Shown: in pieces, positions 47,768 to 59,310 of the stretch | Numbering within the stretch: the stretch's first letter is position 1 | How the letters are laid out: each line of letters begins with the position of its first letter | Assembly (NCBI GenBank): GCA_013399115.1 | Contig: VXAA01003915.1 | Span: forward strand, 235,380 to 299,379 | Direction of reading: 5' to 3' | Length of the DNA: 64,000 bases | Origin: Anseranas semipalmata | Lineage: Eukaryota; Chordata; Aves; Anseriformes; Anseranatidae | Position numbers and translations under genes: made by a program | The notes under the pieces: model-generated | What the model was told of the DNA's origin: nothing | Database searches by the model: none | What the model saw: only the letters and a program-made list of their open reading frames with translations

Positions 47768-48000
47768 TTTATTAAGCAAGACAAGAGTAGATGAGTGAGA
47801 TTGCATCAAGCTGGGTCAATAAACAGTGTGATAATAGAATAACTTTATTTTGCCACATGAAAGCACACATCCAAAGAAACATTCTGAGGTACTCTTGCCC
47901 ATTAAAGATTCTTAAACTCTATGTAATTGCTTAGAAATAAAGACCTGACATCACTGTGAAATCACAGCAAAAACATCTTCTTTAACACTGAGGCATTCAC

Positions 48001-48038
48001 AAAAAAAAAAAAAANAAAAAAAAAAAAAAAAAAAAAAA
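48001..48038 (+). repeat. Long A tract with one unresolved base
   Basis: Thirty-eight positions of A with one N at 48015. An AATAAA lies about 65 bases upstream (about 47936). This could be a retroposed 3' end, but no parent transcript is recognisable; a simple homopolymer expansion is equally possible. Confidence 0.7.
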
Positions 48039-48589
48039 GTAGGTCAGAAAATACAATTAAAGCTATTGTGAAGGAGGGCAAGTGGAGAAGGCTCACCCCT
48101 GGAGTTCCAGGGGAACTTGAGAGCAAGTCTTTGCTGTTGAACCTGCTTAGTTCCTTTTCCACATCATTTATGCAAGGTGAATTTACAAAATTAGTCAACA
48201 CTTCTAAGATTGTCTGGGTTGTAAAAATGGAGATCAGGTGCAGAACAATCACATAGTACTGAATATTGTGACACTGGGTAGTGAGCAGCTGAACTCCAAT
48301 ATAGAAAATAAAAAGCAATGCATATAAACAAAAAAGCAGTAATAGTATTTCATGTTCAGTGGAGATGTTGGACTGACTTCTCCTGCTCAGGAATAAGATT
48401 TGGGGATTACTCCAGTTCCAGTTCAAAACTGGAAAAGCAAATTTATTTATTTTTTAATTGTTAGGAAAGGAAAAAGAGCAAAACGGAAAATGTAAATATT
48501 AGTGTCTTTGTATAACTGTATTATGCACACATCTTGAAACCTGCGTCCAGTTTTGATCTTTCAGACATAAAAAGTAATTCTTGAAAAGT

Positions 48590-48950
48590 TGGCAGAGAAG
48601 ACTAACAGGTGCTCAAAATTATGAAGCGTCTTCCATAAGGGGTGAGACTGAATAGACTGAAACACTCATGCTTGGAAGGTGTTGATGAAGGAGAAGGGTC
48701 TTGGTAGAAGTCCATAAATGAGTAATATGGAAAAGGTGAACCAGAGGTAGTTGATCTCCAGCTCTTCAGTGCAAGAACATGAGGTACTGAGTGAAACAAG
48801 TACATGGAATGCTAAAAGTGAACAAAAGGAGGAGGTTCTTCATGTAACATACAATTAAACTGTGCAACTCCTTGCTAAGTGACATTCTGAGTGCTAAAAA
48901 TTGACATGGGTTCAGAAAGCAGCGGGACAAATCAGAGGAAGAAAAATCCA
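48590..48950 (+). repeat. Old CR1/L3-type LINE 3' fragment
   Basis: Decayed but collinear with the amniote CR1 3' region: the AAATGAGTAATATGGAAAAGG stretch, then AACAAAAGGAGGAGGTTCTTC, CTGTGCAACTCCTTGC and CTAAAAATTGACATGGGTTC. Together these correspond to the KKxFF...VNLWNSLPxDVV...AKxxTGFKK coding pattern. It is probably the 3' part of the same old element seen at 47545. Confidence 0.65.
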
Positions 48951-49339
48951 TTGCAGGCTTCTGAATACAAAGAGATCGGCTCTGACTCAGGACTTCACTT
49001 AGTCACGCAGCAGCAGAGGTTAGGGGTACATAGTGCAGAAGCACTGCTGTATGCTTACTCTATATTAATTTCCTCATCGTGTTCCTATGGTTAGCTGCTG
49101 CTAGGAAGTCAGGAGGACTCCTGGCCTGACCCTGGATGGATGTTGTTGTGAGCTGTGGGTGAGGCAGGCTTTTCTCTGAAGCCCAAAGTGAGGTTCCGCA
49201 GTCCCACAGAGAGCAGATTTTGAGGCATGGCCTTCTCCTTGACATCCTGTGTGGCTGCTGAAATGGCTTTGTGGTCAGGCACCTGGCCAACAGCAGCCCT
49301 GTTCCTGGGCTCTGAACTCTTCGCTCCATGATAGAGGAA

Positions 49340-50838
49340 GCCTGGGCATCTGACTTGATTGTCTTGAGAGTAGACTTTAGCCTCTTCAGAGATCTGTGTG
49401 GAAGAATTCCATGGGATGCCATGCTGGAGAGAGGAGAGGTCCAAGAGAGCTGGTTGGTGTTCCAGGATCATCTCCTCCAAGCTCAGGAATGGTCTATCAT
49501 GACAAGTAGGAAATCAGGGGCAACAGGAGGCCTGTGTGGATGAACAAGGAGATCCTCACTAAACTCAGACATAAGAGGGATGTGAACAAGGGGCGGAAGC
49601 AGGGAGAAGTGACCAGGGAGGAATATAGAGACTGTGTCTGAGAATGTAGGGATGGGGTTAGGAAAGCCAAAGCCCGCTTGGAATTGAATTTGGCAAAGGA
49701 TGAGAAGGCAAACAGGAAAGGATTCTGCAAGTCACATCAGGGAAGACTGGGGAAAGCATTGGTCCCCTGCTGAATGAGGCTGGGACCCTAATACCAAAGG
49801 ACAAGGAGAAGACTGAGGTACTCAGTGCCTTCTCTGCCTCAGTCTTCACTGGTAATGCCGTCCTTCAGCAATCTCGGGCCCTGAAATGAGAGGGAGAATC
49901 CATGGCAAGGTAGGTTTACCCACAGTGGAGGACGATCAGGTTAGGGAATATTTAAACACATTGGGCATACGTGAGTCCATGTAGCCTGATGAGATGCACC
50001 CAGGAGTGCTGAGGGATCCGGCTGATGGCATTGCAGGAGCACTCTCGATTATCTTTGAAAGGTCATGGTGATGGAGGGGTTCCTGCTGGCTGGAAGAAAG
50101 CGAATGCCAGCCCTGTCTTCAAGAAGGGCGAGGAGGAGGGTGCGGGGACCTCCAGGCTGTCCTGATAGGAGAGGTGCTCCAGCCCTCTGATCATCTTTGT
50201 GGTAACGAAGGTGATTGGGAGTAGCCAGCCTGGATTTGTGAAGAGGAAATCCTAGTTAACCAAGTTGATAGCCTTCTGCAATGAGGTGTCTATCTTGTTG
50301 GATGAGGGGAGAGCAGTGGATGTTGTTTACCTTGAGTTTAGTAAGGCTTTTGATACTTTATCCCATAACATCCTCAAAGATACGCTGATGAAGTATATTT
50401 CCATAAGTGGATAACAAGGTGGATTGAAAACTGTCTGAATGACCGAGTCCAGAGGGTTGTGATCAGTGGCACAAAGTCCAGTTGGAGGCCAGTCATTAGT
50501 GGAGTACCCCAGGGGTTGATACTGGGGCCAGTACTGTTGAACATCTTCATTAATGCACTGGATGATGGGGCAGTGCACCCTCAGCAACAAACTGGGAGGA
50601 GTGGCAGATACAGCAGAGGGTCTTGCTGCCATCCAGAGGGACCAGGACAGGTGGAGAGATGGGCTGACAGGAACCTAATGAAGTTCAGCCAACGGCAATG
50701 CGAAGTCCTGCACCTGGAGAGAAACAACCCCTGGCACGAGGACATGCTGGGGGCCACCCCGCTGGAAAGCAGCTCCGCAGAAAAGGACCTGTGGGTCCTG
50801 GTGGACACCGAGTTGAACAGGAGCCAGCGGTTTCCTGT
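49340..50838 (+). repeat. CR1 LINE internal fragment lacking its 3' end
   Basis: About 1.5 kb of CR1 ORF2 from the endonuclease-RT spacer (CTCCTCCAAGCTCAGGAATG, GATGAACAAGGAGATCCTCA, GGTTAGGAAAGCCAAAGCCC) through the RT (GGAGTACCCCAGGGGTTGAT, GTTGAACATCTTCATTAATG) to the AAAGGACCTGTGGGTCCTGG motif, where it stops. Many frameshifts and stops. The 3' UTR and octamer tail are missing, so it was cut by a later deletion. Bases 49889-50335 are 98.7% identical to 17286-17732. A 36-bp inverted CR1 piece lies at 50167-50202. Confidence 0.92.
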
Positions 50839-52649
50839 GTAAGGTAAACCAAAAACTGTACTTAGAGAAAGCTGCTCACCCTGTAGTCTGTGGGCTGTAG
50901 GTTGTGGCAGAGCAATCTCTCATGGCTCTGGCCTGCTCCTGTTTTCCCTCTGAACTGAGGGAAATCCACTCCACTGCCGTGTGCGTGCCACAGAAATATT
51001 TGTCTGAAGAGGCAGTGTCATGGAGGAGGGTACTGGGAAGGACAACAGACTGGAATGGTCTTGCACAGGTGAATAAGTAGCTGTCCCATCTATCTTACAA
51101 CTTAGCCTCCAGGGACCCTCATGAAAGAGGACAAAATGGGGGCAAAATGCATAAATTGTTCTCGTGGTGGCAGTTGTGCCCATAGTGGTCCTGTTACTCC
51201 AGAATCAACTGGGGAGGAGGGGAATAAGTCAGGCAATTGTGTATGTGCATGTCTTTAACTGCACACCTTAGCCGAGAGAATGCATCTTTTCTTCTTAAAG
51301 TTCCCCAGGGCTACATGTCAGGAGGATATACAGCCTCTTCTGGACCTGTCTCCAGTTATACATGGCTTCTTGCAGATGATAGTCCCGTTGGTCTTGGCAT
51401 TCCCAGGCAGTCTGCGCATGCAAAGTACTGATACGCTGGACTGCTTTCCTGAAGTGTGACTGGGGTGTGCTGGGATCACAGTAACAATGCTAAGCCTGGC
51501 TGTGGAAACTTGGGATTTTGACAGATTTTGGTTGGTTAAACTGGAACGGATTGGAGGATTTTAGCTGCTGCCCGTAATACGGTGCGTAGTCATGCAACAT
51601 AAAAGCATGAGGACGGCCACTCTGGAGCATGCCAAAGATCCTTCAGGCCACTGTCGTGTGTTGCCCCGTGGCCAGTGGCAGGTGTTTGGTGCAGCAATGA
51701 GAACAGAATAAGCAAGTTTCAGTAGCTCCCCAAAATATTATTCCTGCCTGCAGCAGTTTACTGTTCAGAGTCTTCCTGTGCCAGAGGCAATGTCTTTGTA
51801 TTTAATAGCCTTTAATGGATCGTTATTCCATCAATTTGCCCAGTGACATGTAGCTTGAGTGCTTTCACTCTCTCTCCTGAAATGGAGAATGGGCTGATAT
51901 TGCCTTTGGTGGAGACAGTGAGACAGAGGTGGTGCTGAGCAGCTGGGTGCATGCATCTGCTGCTTCTGTTGTGTCAAAATACTTACAGCGTGCTGATAGG
52001 AAATGAGAAAGAAGTTTGTTAAAGCATATAAGCTTGTCATTGGTTGAAAGCAGAAGTGAAACATAGCCTCACCATTCAGTTAGGTGAGAGAGGTAGCTGC
52101 AGTTGCTGCCTTCCTTGAGACCGCACGTTGGCTTTGCTAATGCCTGTGCAGCACCCGCAGCCCCCGTCCGAATGGTGTGAGAAGCACCATTCAGCCGTCC
52201 TGCCAGCAAAAGACACACCGGGACAGGAGCGCCGTCCTTCCCTTTCCATGGAGCCGTATCTGCTCTCTTTCCTGGCTTTCAACGCGTGGTTATTGCTGAG
52301 GCACGCAGACGGCGTGGGTAGCTGGGATTGTGGCGTGGCACTGAGCACGGGGAGCGGAGCCTTCAGCTGCGTGTGGCACATCTTGGCAGCGCTTCGGGAT
52401 CGAAATGGAGTTTGGACCCAGGAGGAGGCAGGATGGCCTGTGTGCTGTGAGGATCCACCTGGTGGTTTTAGGATAAATAGGATAAATGGATTTTTTTTCC
52501 ATTCTTCGCAGCCCCCATTTGCCTGTGCCACTCAGGACGGGGAGGTAGAAGAGGGTGGATGAGGGAAGGTGTTTTTAGTTTGCTTTTATTTCTCCCTGCT
52601 CTAGTCTTCTATCAGAAGGCAATACACTATATTAATCTCCCTTATGCTG

Positions 52650-52811
52650 AGTCTGTTTTGCTCATGACAGTAATTGGTGAGTGATCTCCCTGTCCTTATC
52701 TCAGCTCGTGAGCCTTTTTTCATTGTATTTTCTCCCCCTGTTCCTTGGAGGAGAGGGAGTAAGAGCGGCATGGTGTAACTTAGCTGCCCGTTGGTGTGAA
52801 ACCACCACAAT
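52650..52811 (+). mobile_element. 3' tail of an avian LTR
   Basis: The sequence GTAATTGGTGAGTGATCTCC, TGTCCTTATCTCAGCTCGTG, a pyrimidine-rich stretch, a GGAGGAGAGGGAGT block, then AACTTAGCTGCC...GTGAAACCACCACAA matches the end of avian ERV LTRs as I know them. The 5' part is missing or too decayed to recognise (it may begin near 52570), so no target duplication can be scored. Confidence 0.7.
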
Positions 52812-53921
52812 TAAACACTTGAACCAATAGATCCCTTCAGAGCAGAGATCAAAGAGTAACTGAGGTGCTGAAAGATCAGTGCAGGAGACATTAACATGAT
52901 TTGCAGGCGAGTGCTTATTCCGTCATCTCTGACTTCACTGGAGGTCTCAAACGTGGGAGAAGATTAGCATAATGACAGTGTTTGAGGAACAACTTAAAAG
53001 TATTTGAGAAAATTACACACAAGTGACTTTAGATTTCAGAAAAAGTCTTTGAAATGGTTGCAGGTTTGAATGGATATCCTGTGAAATAAAGCAGGGAACA
53101 GCATTCACATGGCTGAATAGCGGATTGGGTGGGGTATGTAATTTACTCTTTTTTTTTGCTTAATAAGGTGAAAAGAAAGCTGTGAATATATGGAGGGGTA
53201 TATTAGAGAACATGAGAAGATAGTAGGCTGTATACTGTAAAAAAAAAGTCTTTCCTTTTGTGGAATCAGCCTCTGGGGAAGCAGTATTTCAGTTTTAAAC
53301 CTCACTAGCACATTGCCAATAACAAATGATAGGTATGAGGTCTGCTTTGGAACGGGGTGGGGGATTGTTCTGGGGCAGGTTCCCCACCTCCCACTTGATA
53401 CCATTCTGAAGCATAACTGCAGTTACGGAAGGAAGAAAGCTGGAGGCTGCTCCAGAGGTGCACCCAAGGTCCCAGAGGGCGACAAGAGCCTTCCCCAGAC
53501 CTCTGGGGGTGAGGAGTGCGGGACAGAGCTCAGCAAATGTAATCCAGTCTGGAACAGGAACAGGGCAAACAGGCCGCAAAGTCTGAGCTTGTGCTTACCA
53601 GAAAGGGGCAGTTGCAAGGGGAATTGAGTTCCCTGATGAACTGTGTTAAGGGAAGAGATTAAAGTGATTTGAAATTAACTCTATAAAATTAAGAGCCCAC
53701 ATTCTACATGGCACAGCTGGGAAGCAGAAGAATTGGGAGCAACAGACAATTAAGGATTATTTTTTTATTCAATCATCGAGATTACCTGACCAGGGAGAGA
53801 GATTACAACAGTCAGTATTCACAAGCCATCTGGACGGGCCTCCCCTTAGAAGAGAGGAAAAACATGAAGGAGTCACTAAGCAGGGATTTCTGTGCCCTTA
53901 AATGCTGTGATGTGCAGAGTT

Positions 53922-54280
53922 ATAGAATCATTTAGGTTAGAAGGGATGTCTGGATATTTCTAGAACAGCCTGCTGCTCGGAGCAAGGCCAGCTGCGATCC
54001 GGTTGCTTTTCATGTCTCCAAGGCTGGAGGTCCCACAGCCTCCCTGGGCCCGTGGTCCGGTGTTTGTTTCCAGGGTGAGAACATTTGCTCACGCTCTCGT
54101 TGTTCCTGTCTGTGCACGTAGCCTCTTGTCCCACCCCTGTGTGCCCCCAGGAGCCTCGCTCTCTTCTCTGCAGCCTCCGGCGAGGCAGCTGCCGGTGGCA
54201 GCGAGGTGTCCCCTCCAGGCTGAACGAGCCCAGCTCTTTCAGCATCTCCTTGCATGTCACGTGCTGTATAACCCCCAAAT
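53922..54280 (-). repeat. CR1 LINE, 5'-truncated, decayed
   Basis: Minus-strand CR1 3' end: near the tail TATAGAATCATTTAGGTTAG, and further in the CTCCAGGCTGAACGAGCCCA and TCTTTCAGCATCTCCTTGC motifs that mark the post-RT region of CR1 read in reverse. Much of the middle is diverged and GC-rich. Confidence 0.85.
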
Positions 54281-56454
54281 GTTCTGGTGGATTGAGTGAG
54301 CAAATCAGTAATGTAAGTGACTGGTAAAATCGCCCAGAAATCTTTGGGGCTGCACCGATAACTTGCTATTTCTCCTTTCCCCAGCGTGTAAGAGAATAGC
54401 AGCAGTGTTTTCCCTGTACGGTCAGTTTGGTGGCTTCTGTTTCTTTCTTTTCTCTTGGTCCTATTCAGGAATCATCCCCCTTGGCAGTGATGGTCCTAGC
54501 TTTCGCTCCTGCACTGACAGTAGCTTTTCTGCATGTGTCACTCACTGGAATCTGCCACCTCTGGCACACCACCTCTGCACATCTGTGTCCTGAGGCTGCT
54601 GCGCCTCCAGGGAGCCGGTGCCGTGCAGGTGGTAGCAATGTGTGAGCAATGAGCTGCTTTCCATTCTTCCAGATCAGACCAAGTAAAATACTCACTCTGA
54701 ATTTCCTCAAGTTGCTTCATGGCCATGTGGGGCTCTGAGACAACTATTTTTATTCCCTTCCATGCTGCAGTTTATTTGTTCGTTGCTTCTGTCTTATCAG
54801 TCCCTGGTGCGCTGTTTGTATGGGATTGTTACCAAAGTGTGCTGAGCGTTGTGCAGGTGGAGCCCTTCCTGATGCTCCTGCAAGTTATCATCCGGGAGGC
54901 AAGCAGCAGGCAGGGAACTGGAAACTGCATCAGCTTTCTCTGTCATTCTGACAAGTTGTGGCTAATTAGCAAGCTCTGAGAGAAGCCGTGTTACAGGCAG
55001 GGCTCAACAAGGAGTCCAAAAGAGGCCTAGGCAATGGCTTTACAGAGCAGGTCATCAAAAACATCCCTGCAAAAGGATCTTATGCTCAGAAACTATGAGG
55101 GGGAATGAGTCTTTGATGAATGTATTGTGCAACTTCAGCTGCTGACCAGTTCGCTTGAGCTGGCCTGGAAGGGTGTCTGCTTTTGGTATATTACAGGAAA
55201 CAGGTTTTTATAGCGGCAAGCCCATCTTGTTGGAAAAAGGAAATTTGCACTGGGCTAGTGCAATGTTCATTTCTATAGCAACAAAAGTGTAGAGAGAGAA
55301 AATTAAATCTCTTCTTGAAAAGGCTTCTGTATAATCCCACTTGTCAAATTAACGTACCTTCAAAAGTCTTTGAAGATCTTTTGGGGAACAGTGACTTGTG
55401 GGACCACTTACCTCTTTCACGGAAAGTTTCAAGAACATGAAATGGTAAAAAGTGAACTCCCACGAACCCCTTGCTTTTCCCCAAGCAGTCCTTGTGCTTG
55501 GAGTCACGTACTAGACTGCTCAGCTTTTTCTGAAATTCAGAATTTAGAATTTTAGAATTGGTGGGTAATATGAGGTTTTGTGGCCTGTTTTTTACAAGAA
55601 ATAGGACCAGATAATGGTATGAGGAACTGGTTAAAGCAGAGTGCAGCCAGCCAATGTGAGCTGGTAGGAAAAGTACCCAAGCTGTGAACAACTACAGCTT
55701 TCAGAGATGCTTATTAATAATTAAAGGAGCATTGGAAAGGGGAACTGTGTACTAAACCCTATTCATTTGCTTTCTCTTTAAAAAAAAAAGAAAGAGAAGA
55801 AAATCAGGAAAGCTAGCTAGCAGTTTGGAAAGTAGGTCCTGGGAAACTGTATGAACAACCTGTCCAGAAAATACCGTCCAGACGCAGCAGAGTTAGTGAA
55901 AGCTCAAGGAACCCCTCCTTTCTTTCTGTAGCTGAGCAAAGGATGCCGTGCCTGTTGTCACCGCAGTGAATGCCGCTGTAGGCGAAATGCTGGAGAGAAA
56001 GGTTTATGGCGGGGTGGAGGGAGGGGCGGCACGCACCACCCTCGGCATTTGTCATAAGACTTGGTCAGAGGAGTCCTGTTTTCTGCAGCTTATGTGCAGC
56101 AAGTTTTGTATTTGTAGTAAGTTTTGGTCAGGCAATACAAGGAATACAACCGGAACTTGAACGAGGTGGTGAGTGGTTGGTCACTAAACAGCTTGTCGGT
56201 CTGAAACTAAAGTCTTTCTGGCTCCTGTGCTCTTTGGGGTTGGAAGTCTTTGAAGTGTATACCTGCTTAGTGATGGATTCCTGTAACGGCATTTTACTCT
56301 GAGTGGTTTTGGAGTCCACGTGGGTAGTTCTCACCCAACATCAGCTGGGCAGCAGCAGATAGGATGGTAGGAAATAGGAGAGCAATAGGAAGTCTACTAA
56401 AATCCTGTTACACTTCTATGTAAATCCATGATTTGACAATCTCTTGAAAAATAC

Positions 56455-56840
56455 TTGCAGTTGTAGTTTACCCATATGAATCAGAAGAATTAGAAACGGT
56501 TCAGAGGAAAGCAAAAGGGTGGCCCAAAGCATGGAGCATTTTTCATTTGAGGAAGGATTAAATAGCCTCGAACTCTTCAGCATGAGGAAGAGGTGCCTGA
56601 GAAAGATTTGACAGAGTTTTATAGAATCATGAGTAGGCAAGGAGAAGGTGAATTTGGAACAATAGTTATTTCTCAGTACAAAGGAGTGAGGTGGCACTCA
56701 GTGGAATTATCAAGCAGCAAGATTAAAATAAAACAAAGTACTTTGTCACACTGCAGGTGATTAAATTGTAGAATTTATTCCTGCTGCATGTTGTGGAGGC
56801 CAAAAATATAAATGCATTCAAAAAGGGAGTACAAAATCAG
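56455..56840 (+). repeat. Old CR1/L3-type LINE 3' fragment
   Basis: Decayed but collinear with the CR1 end region. GGTTCAGAGGAAAGCAAAAG is followed by GATTAAATAGCCTCGAACTC (LNSLELFS) and TTTTATAGAATCATGAGTAGG. Then come a CTTTGTCACACTGCAGGTGA stretch, GAATTTATTCCTGCTGCATG and GGAGGCCAAAAATATAAATG. No target duplication or tail is visible. Confidence 0.7.
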
Positions 56841-57671
56841 GGGAGAGTAAGTTTGTGACCAAGAAACATTGTGAGCTGTTCAGGGGCTTGAGAGGAGGAA
56901 TTCGGTTACTAGCTTTCAGAAGCAGGGAGGGTATCTCATGAGTGGATCACTTATATTGTTTCTTATGGACTTTCCTTTGTTGTTTGTTACTGGCCATTAT
57001 TCACAAAAGGACACTGATGTCGATGAACCTCTGGTCTTCTGCAGTACCCTTGTCCTTGTATTCTGGTTTACAAAAGGCCATTAGGTGGAAGGAATTGGTC
57101 TCTGTACTTTAAAATTGTGTGCATTTTAACACTAAAGTCTAATTAAAAAAATAATCACAGATTCCATAAAGGTGCATTCTTGTTGAAGAATAAAATAAGT
57201 TAGAACACGTTGGAGCCTTTTCATTTCTTCTCAGCCACCTTTAGAAATGAAGGACTTGGCTCTTTGAACATTTTACAGCTATTAAGCTCAGTTGTTTTTC
57301 TTCCCTGGTGCAGTTCTTTGTTTGGTCTTTGAAAACTTTGTTTTCGTATCAACCATTTGGTGTCTTTGAGTGAAGCATAAATGTTTTCTGCAATGCTGCA
57401 CTTTGTTTAATGGTTTTTTGTCCTCTACTGAACGGGAGAGAGGAGAGACGTTTGTCATCTGACTGTAGAAGAGAAATTCATCTTGTGTAACTTCAGACAG
57501 TCAGTACCATTTTACCCGACCTTATCATCAAGGTTCCCTTTATAGTATGCAGTAGCAAAAGTGGGCTTGCAGGGTGCACTTAATTTCCATCTAAAGTGTT
57601 TAAAATAAGTAAGATGAATCATGAATCAGAAGGAACCCCAGGGATAGCACACATGGAGACATGTACACCAT

Positions 57672-58259
57672 TGTGCTGGTTTGGTTGGGATAGAGTTAAT
57701 TTTCTTCATAGTACCTCATATGGTGCAATGTTTTTGGATTTCTAATGAAAATAGTGATGATAACACACCAATGTTTTAGTTGTTGCAGAGCAGTGCTTAC
57801 ACAGAGCCAAGGACTTTTCAGCTTCTCATGCTGCCCTGCCAGCGAGGGGGCTGGGGGAAGGAGCTGGGAGGGGACAGAACCAGGACAGCTGGCCCAAACT
57901 GGCCAAAGGGATATCCCGTACCATGTGGCATCGTGCTGAACAATGAACTGGGGGAGCTGGCCAGGGGCTGCCATTGCTCAGAGACTGCCTGGGCTTCGGT
58001 TCGCTGGTGGTGAGCAGTTGCATTTTGCATTGCTTGTTTTTTCTTTGCTTTCCTTTGCTTTGTTTCTCTGCTTTGCTTTTTTCTTTCCCTTTTTGTTCTG
58101 TGCTTTACTCTTTCTGTCTTTCTTTCTTATGAAACTGTCTTTTATCTCGACCCATGAGTTTTCTAACTTTTGCCCTTCTGATTTTCTTGTGGGGAGTGGG
58201 AAAAGCAAGTGAGATCGGCTGCGTGGTGCTAAGCTGCCCGCGGGGGTTAAACCACAACA
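57672..58259 (+). mobile_element. Solo LTR, avian ERVL-like, with near-perfect target duplication
   Basis: It starts TGTGCTGGTTTGGTTGGG, continues GATAGAGTTAATTTTCTTC, TGCTTACACAGAG and CCAAAGGGATATCCC, and ends GGGTTAAACCACAACA: TG...CA ends of the same broad family as the LTR at 29963. Flanking 5-mers ACCAT (57667-57671) and ACTAT (58260-58264) differ by one base and fit an aged target duplication. A long pyrimidine-rich, CTTT-type stretch (about 58030-58130) sits before the ACTGTCTTTTATCTCGACC motif of the 3' end. No internal retroviral sequence adjoins it. Confidence 0.93.
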
Positions 58260-58769
58260 ACTATCACTGTCATAACTTAGGCAAGATGCATCCTGCTCCA
58301 GTTGTTGGCAACAAAAAGCTCTTCATTTAACTACCCAGGGGTTGATGCAGAAAAATAGGGTATTCCAGAGCAAAATTTGTCTGACGTCAGATACATTCCC
58401 TAAGATGACATGACTCATCCTTTACAATCAGTACCTTTTCTCTGTTTCATACCAAGACTTGCTGCTGCTGTGGTACCTTCCCCTGTATGGTGCCTGAGTA
58501 ACTGTGAATGTCTTTAGCATCATTGCTGTTGTTTATTGACTTGGACACCTGAAGGAGCAGAAGAGAAACCCACAGCACCTCTGTTAACTTCAGCTTCCCA
58601 GAATGTTTAAGCACTGGGACAAGCATCATCCTCCCCTTTTCTGGACAAGAATACTTGCTTGATGAGGAACAGAAGACGTTGTAAATGCCCTCAGTGAGTC
58701 ACTGCAAATACTGCAAACTTGTAGACAGGATAAGAATTCAGAATAATCTTGGCAATAGAAACTCTTGTT

Positions 58770-59310
58770 TGAAAATGCTTAGATGCAATTCAGTAAGGAG
58801 AAATGCAAATTACTACACTTGCAGAAAAGTAATCAACTGTGCAAATGTGGGATCATGAACAGTTGGTAATGCAGCAATTCTGCAGAACAGATTTGGAAGT
58901 TATGGCAATCCTAAGCTGAGCATCAATTAGCAATATCAAAAAGTTGTAAAAACCCAAAGATACTGTGATATTCAAACAGAAGTCCAGCAAACATTTGAAA
59001 TAAATGTTCTCCTTAGCTTAGCTTAGCTTAGCACTGGTAAAGTATAAACGGGGGTGCTGTGCTGAGTGAGAGTGCATGGTAAGTCTTCAGATACTTAATT
59101 TTAAGTGCAGAGGTGGGAATAAACTCTGCACAAAGCCTTTTTGAATAGGACAAGAAGTCATCAGCAACAATCACAGCAAACAAAATTTAAGCTAGCCAGA
59201 AAACTAATTATGAGGGTAGCATAGCATTAGTAAAAGATTGTCTAGATAGTTATTTAAAGGTCTCTCATTGGTAAATAAAGAACATGTTAGACAAACATCT
59301 GTTACGAATG
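58770..59310 (+). repeat. Old CR1-type LINE fragment
   Basis: GATGCAATTCAGTAAGGAG, AAATGCAAATTACTACACTTG and CCTAAGCTGAGCATCAATTAG correspond to the CR1 RT-end pattern (KFNxxKCKVLHLG...KLSMSQQ). Near the end GTTAGACAAACATCTG matches the CR1 3' UTR. Decay is strong and there are internal losses. Confidence 0.6.
59012..59032. repeat. Short tandem repeat (CTTAG)4
   Basis: Four perfect CTTAG units plus one base, inside the old CR1 remnant. Confidence 0.9.

Noticed and set aside
52128..52562. GC-rich segment with 144- and 151-codon frames on opposite strands
   Set aside because: Opposed frames and no domain; noted only as moderately CpG-rich sequence.
58035..58160. Polypyrimidine run resembling a splice acceptor tract
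   Set aside because: It lies inside the solo LTR and no coding sequence follows.
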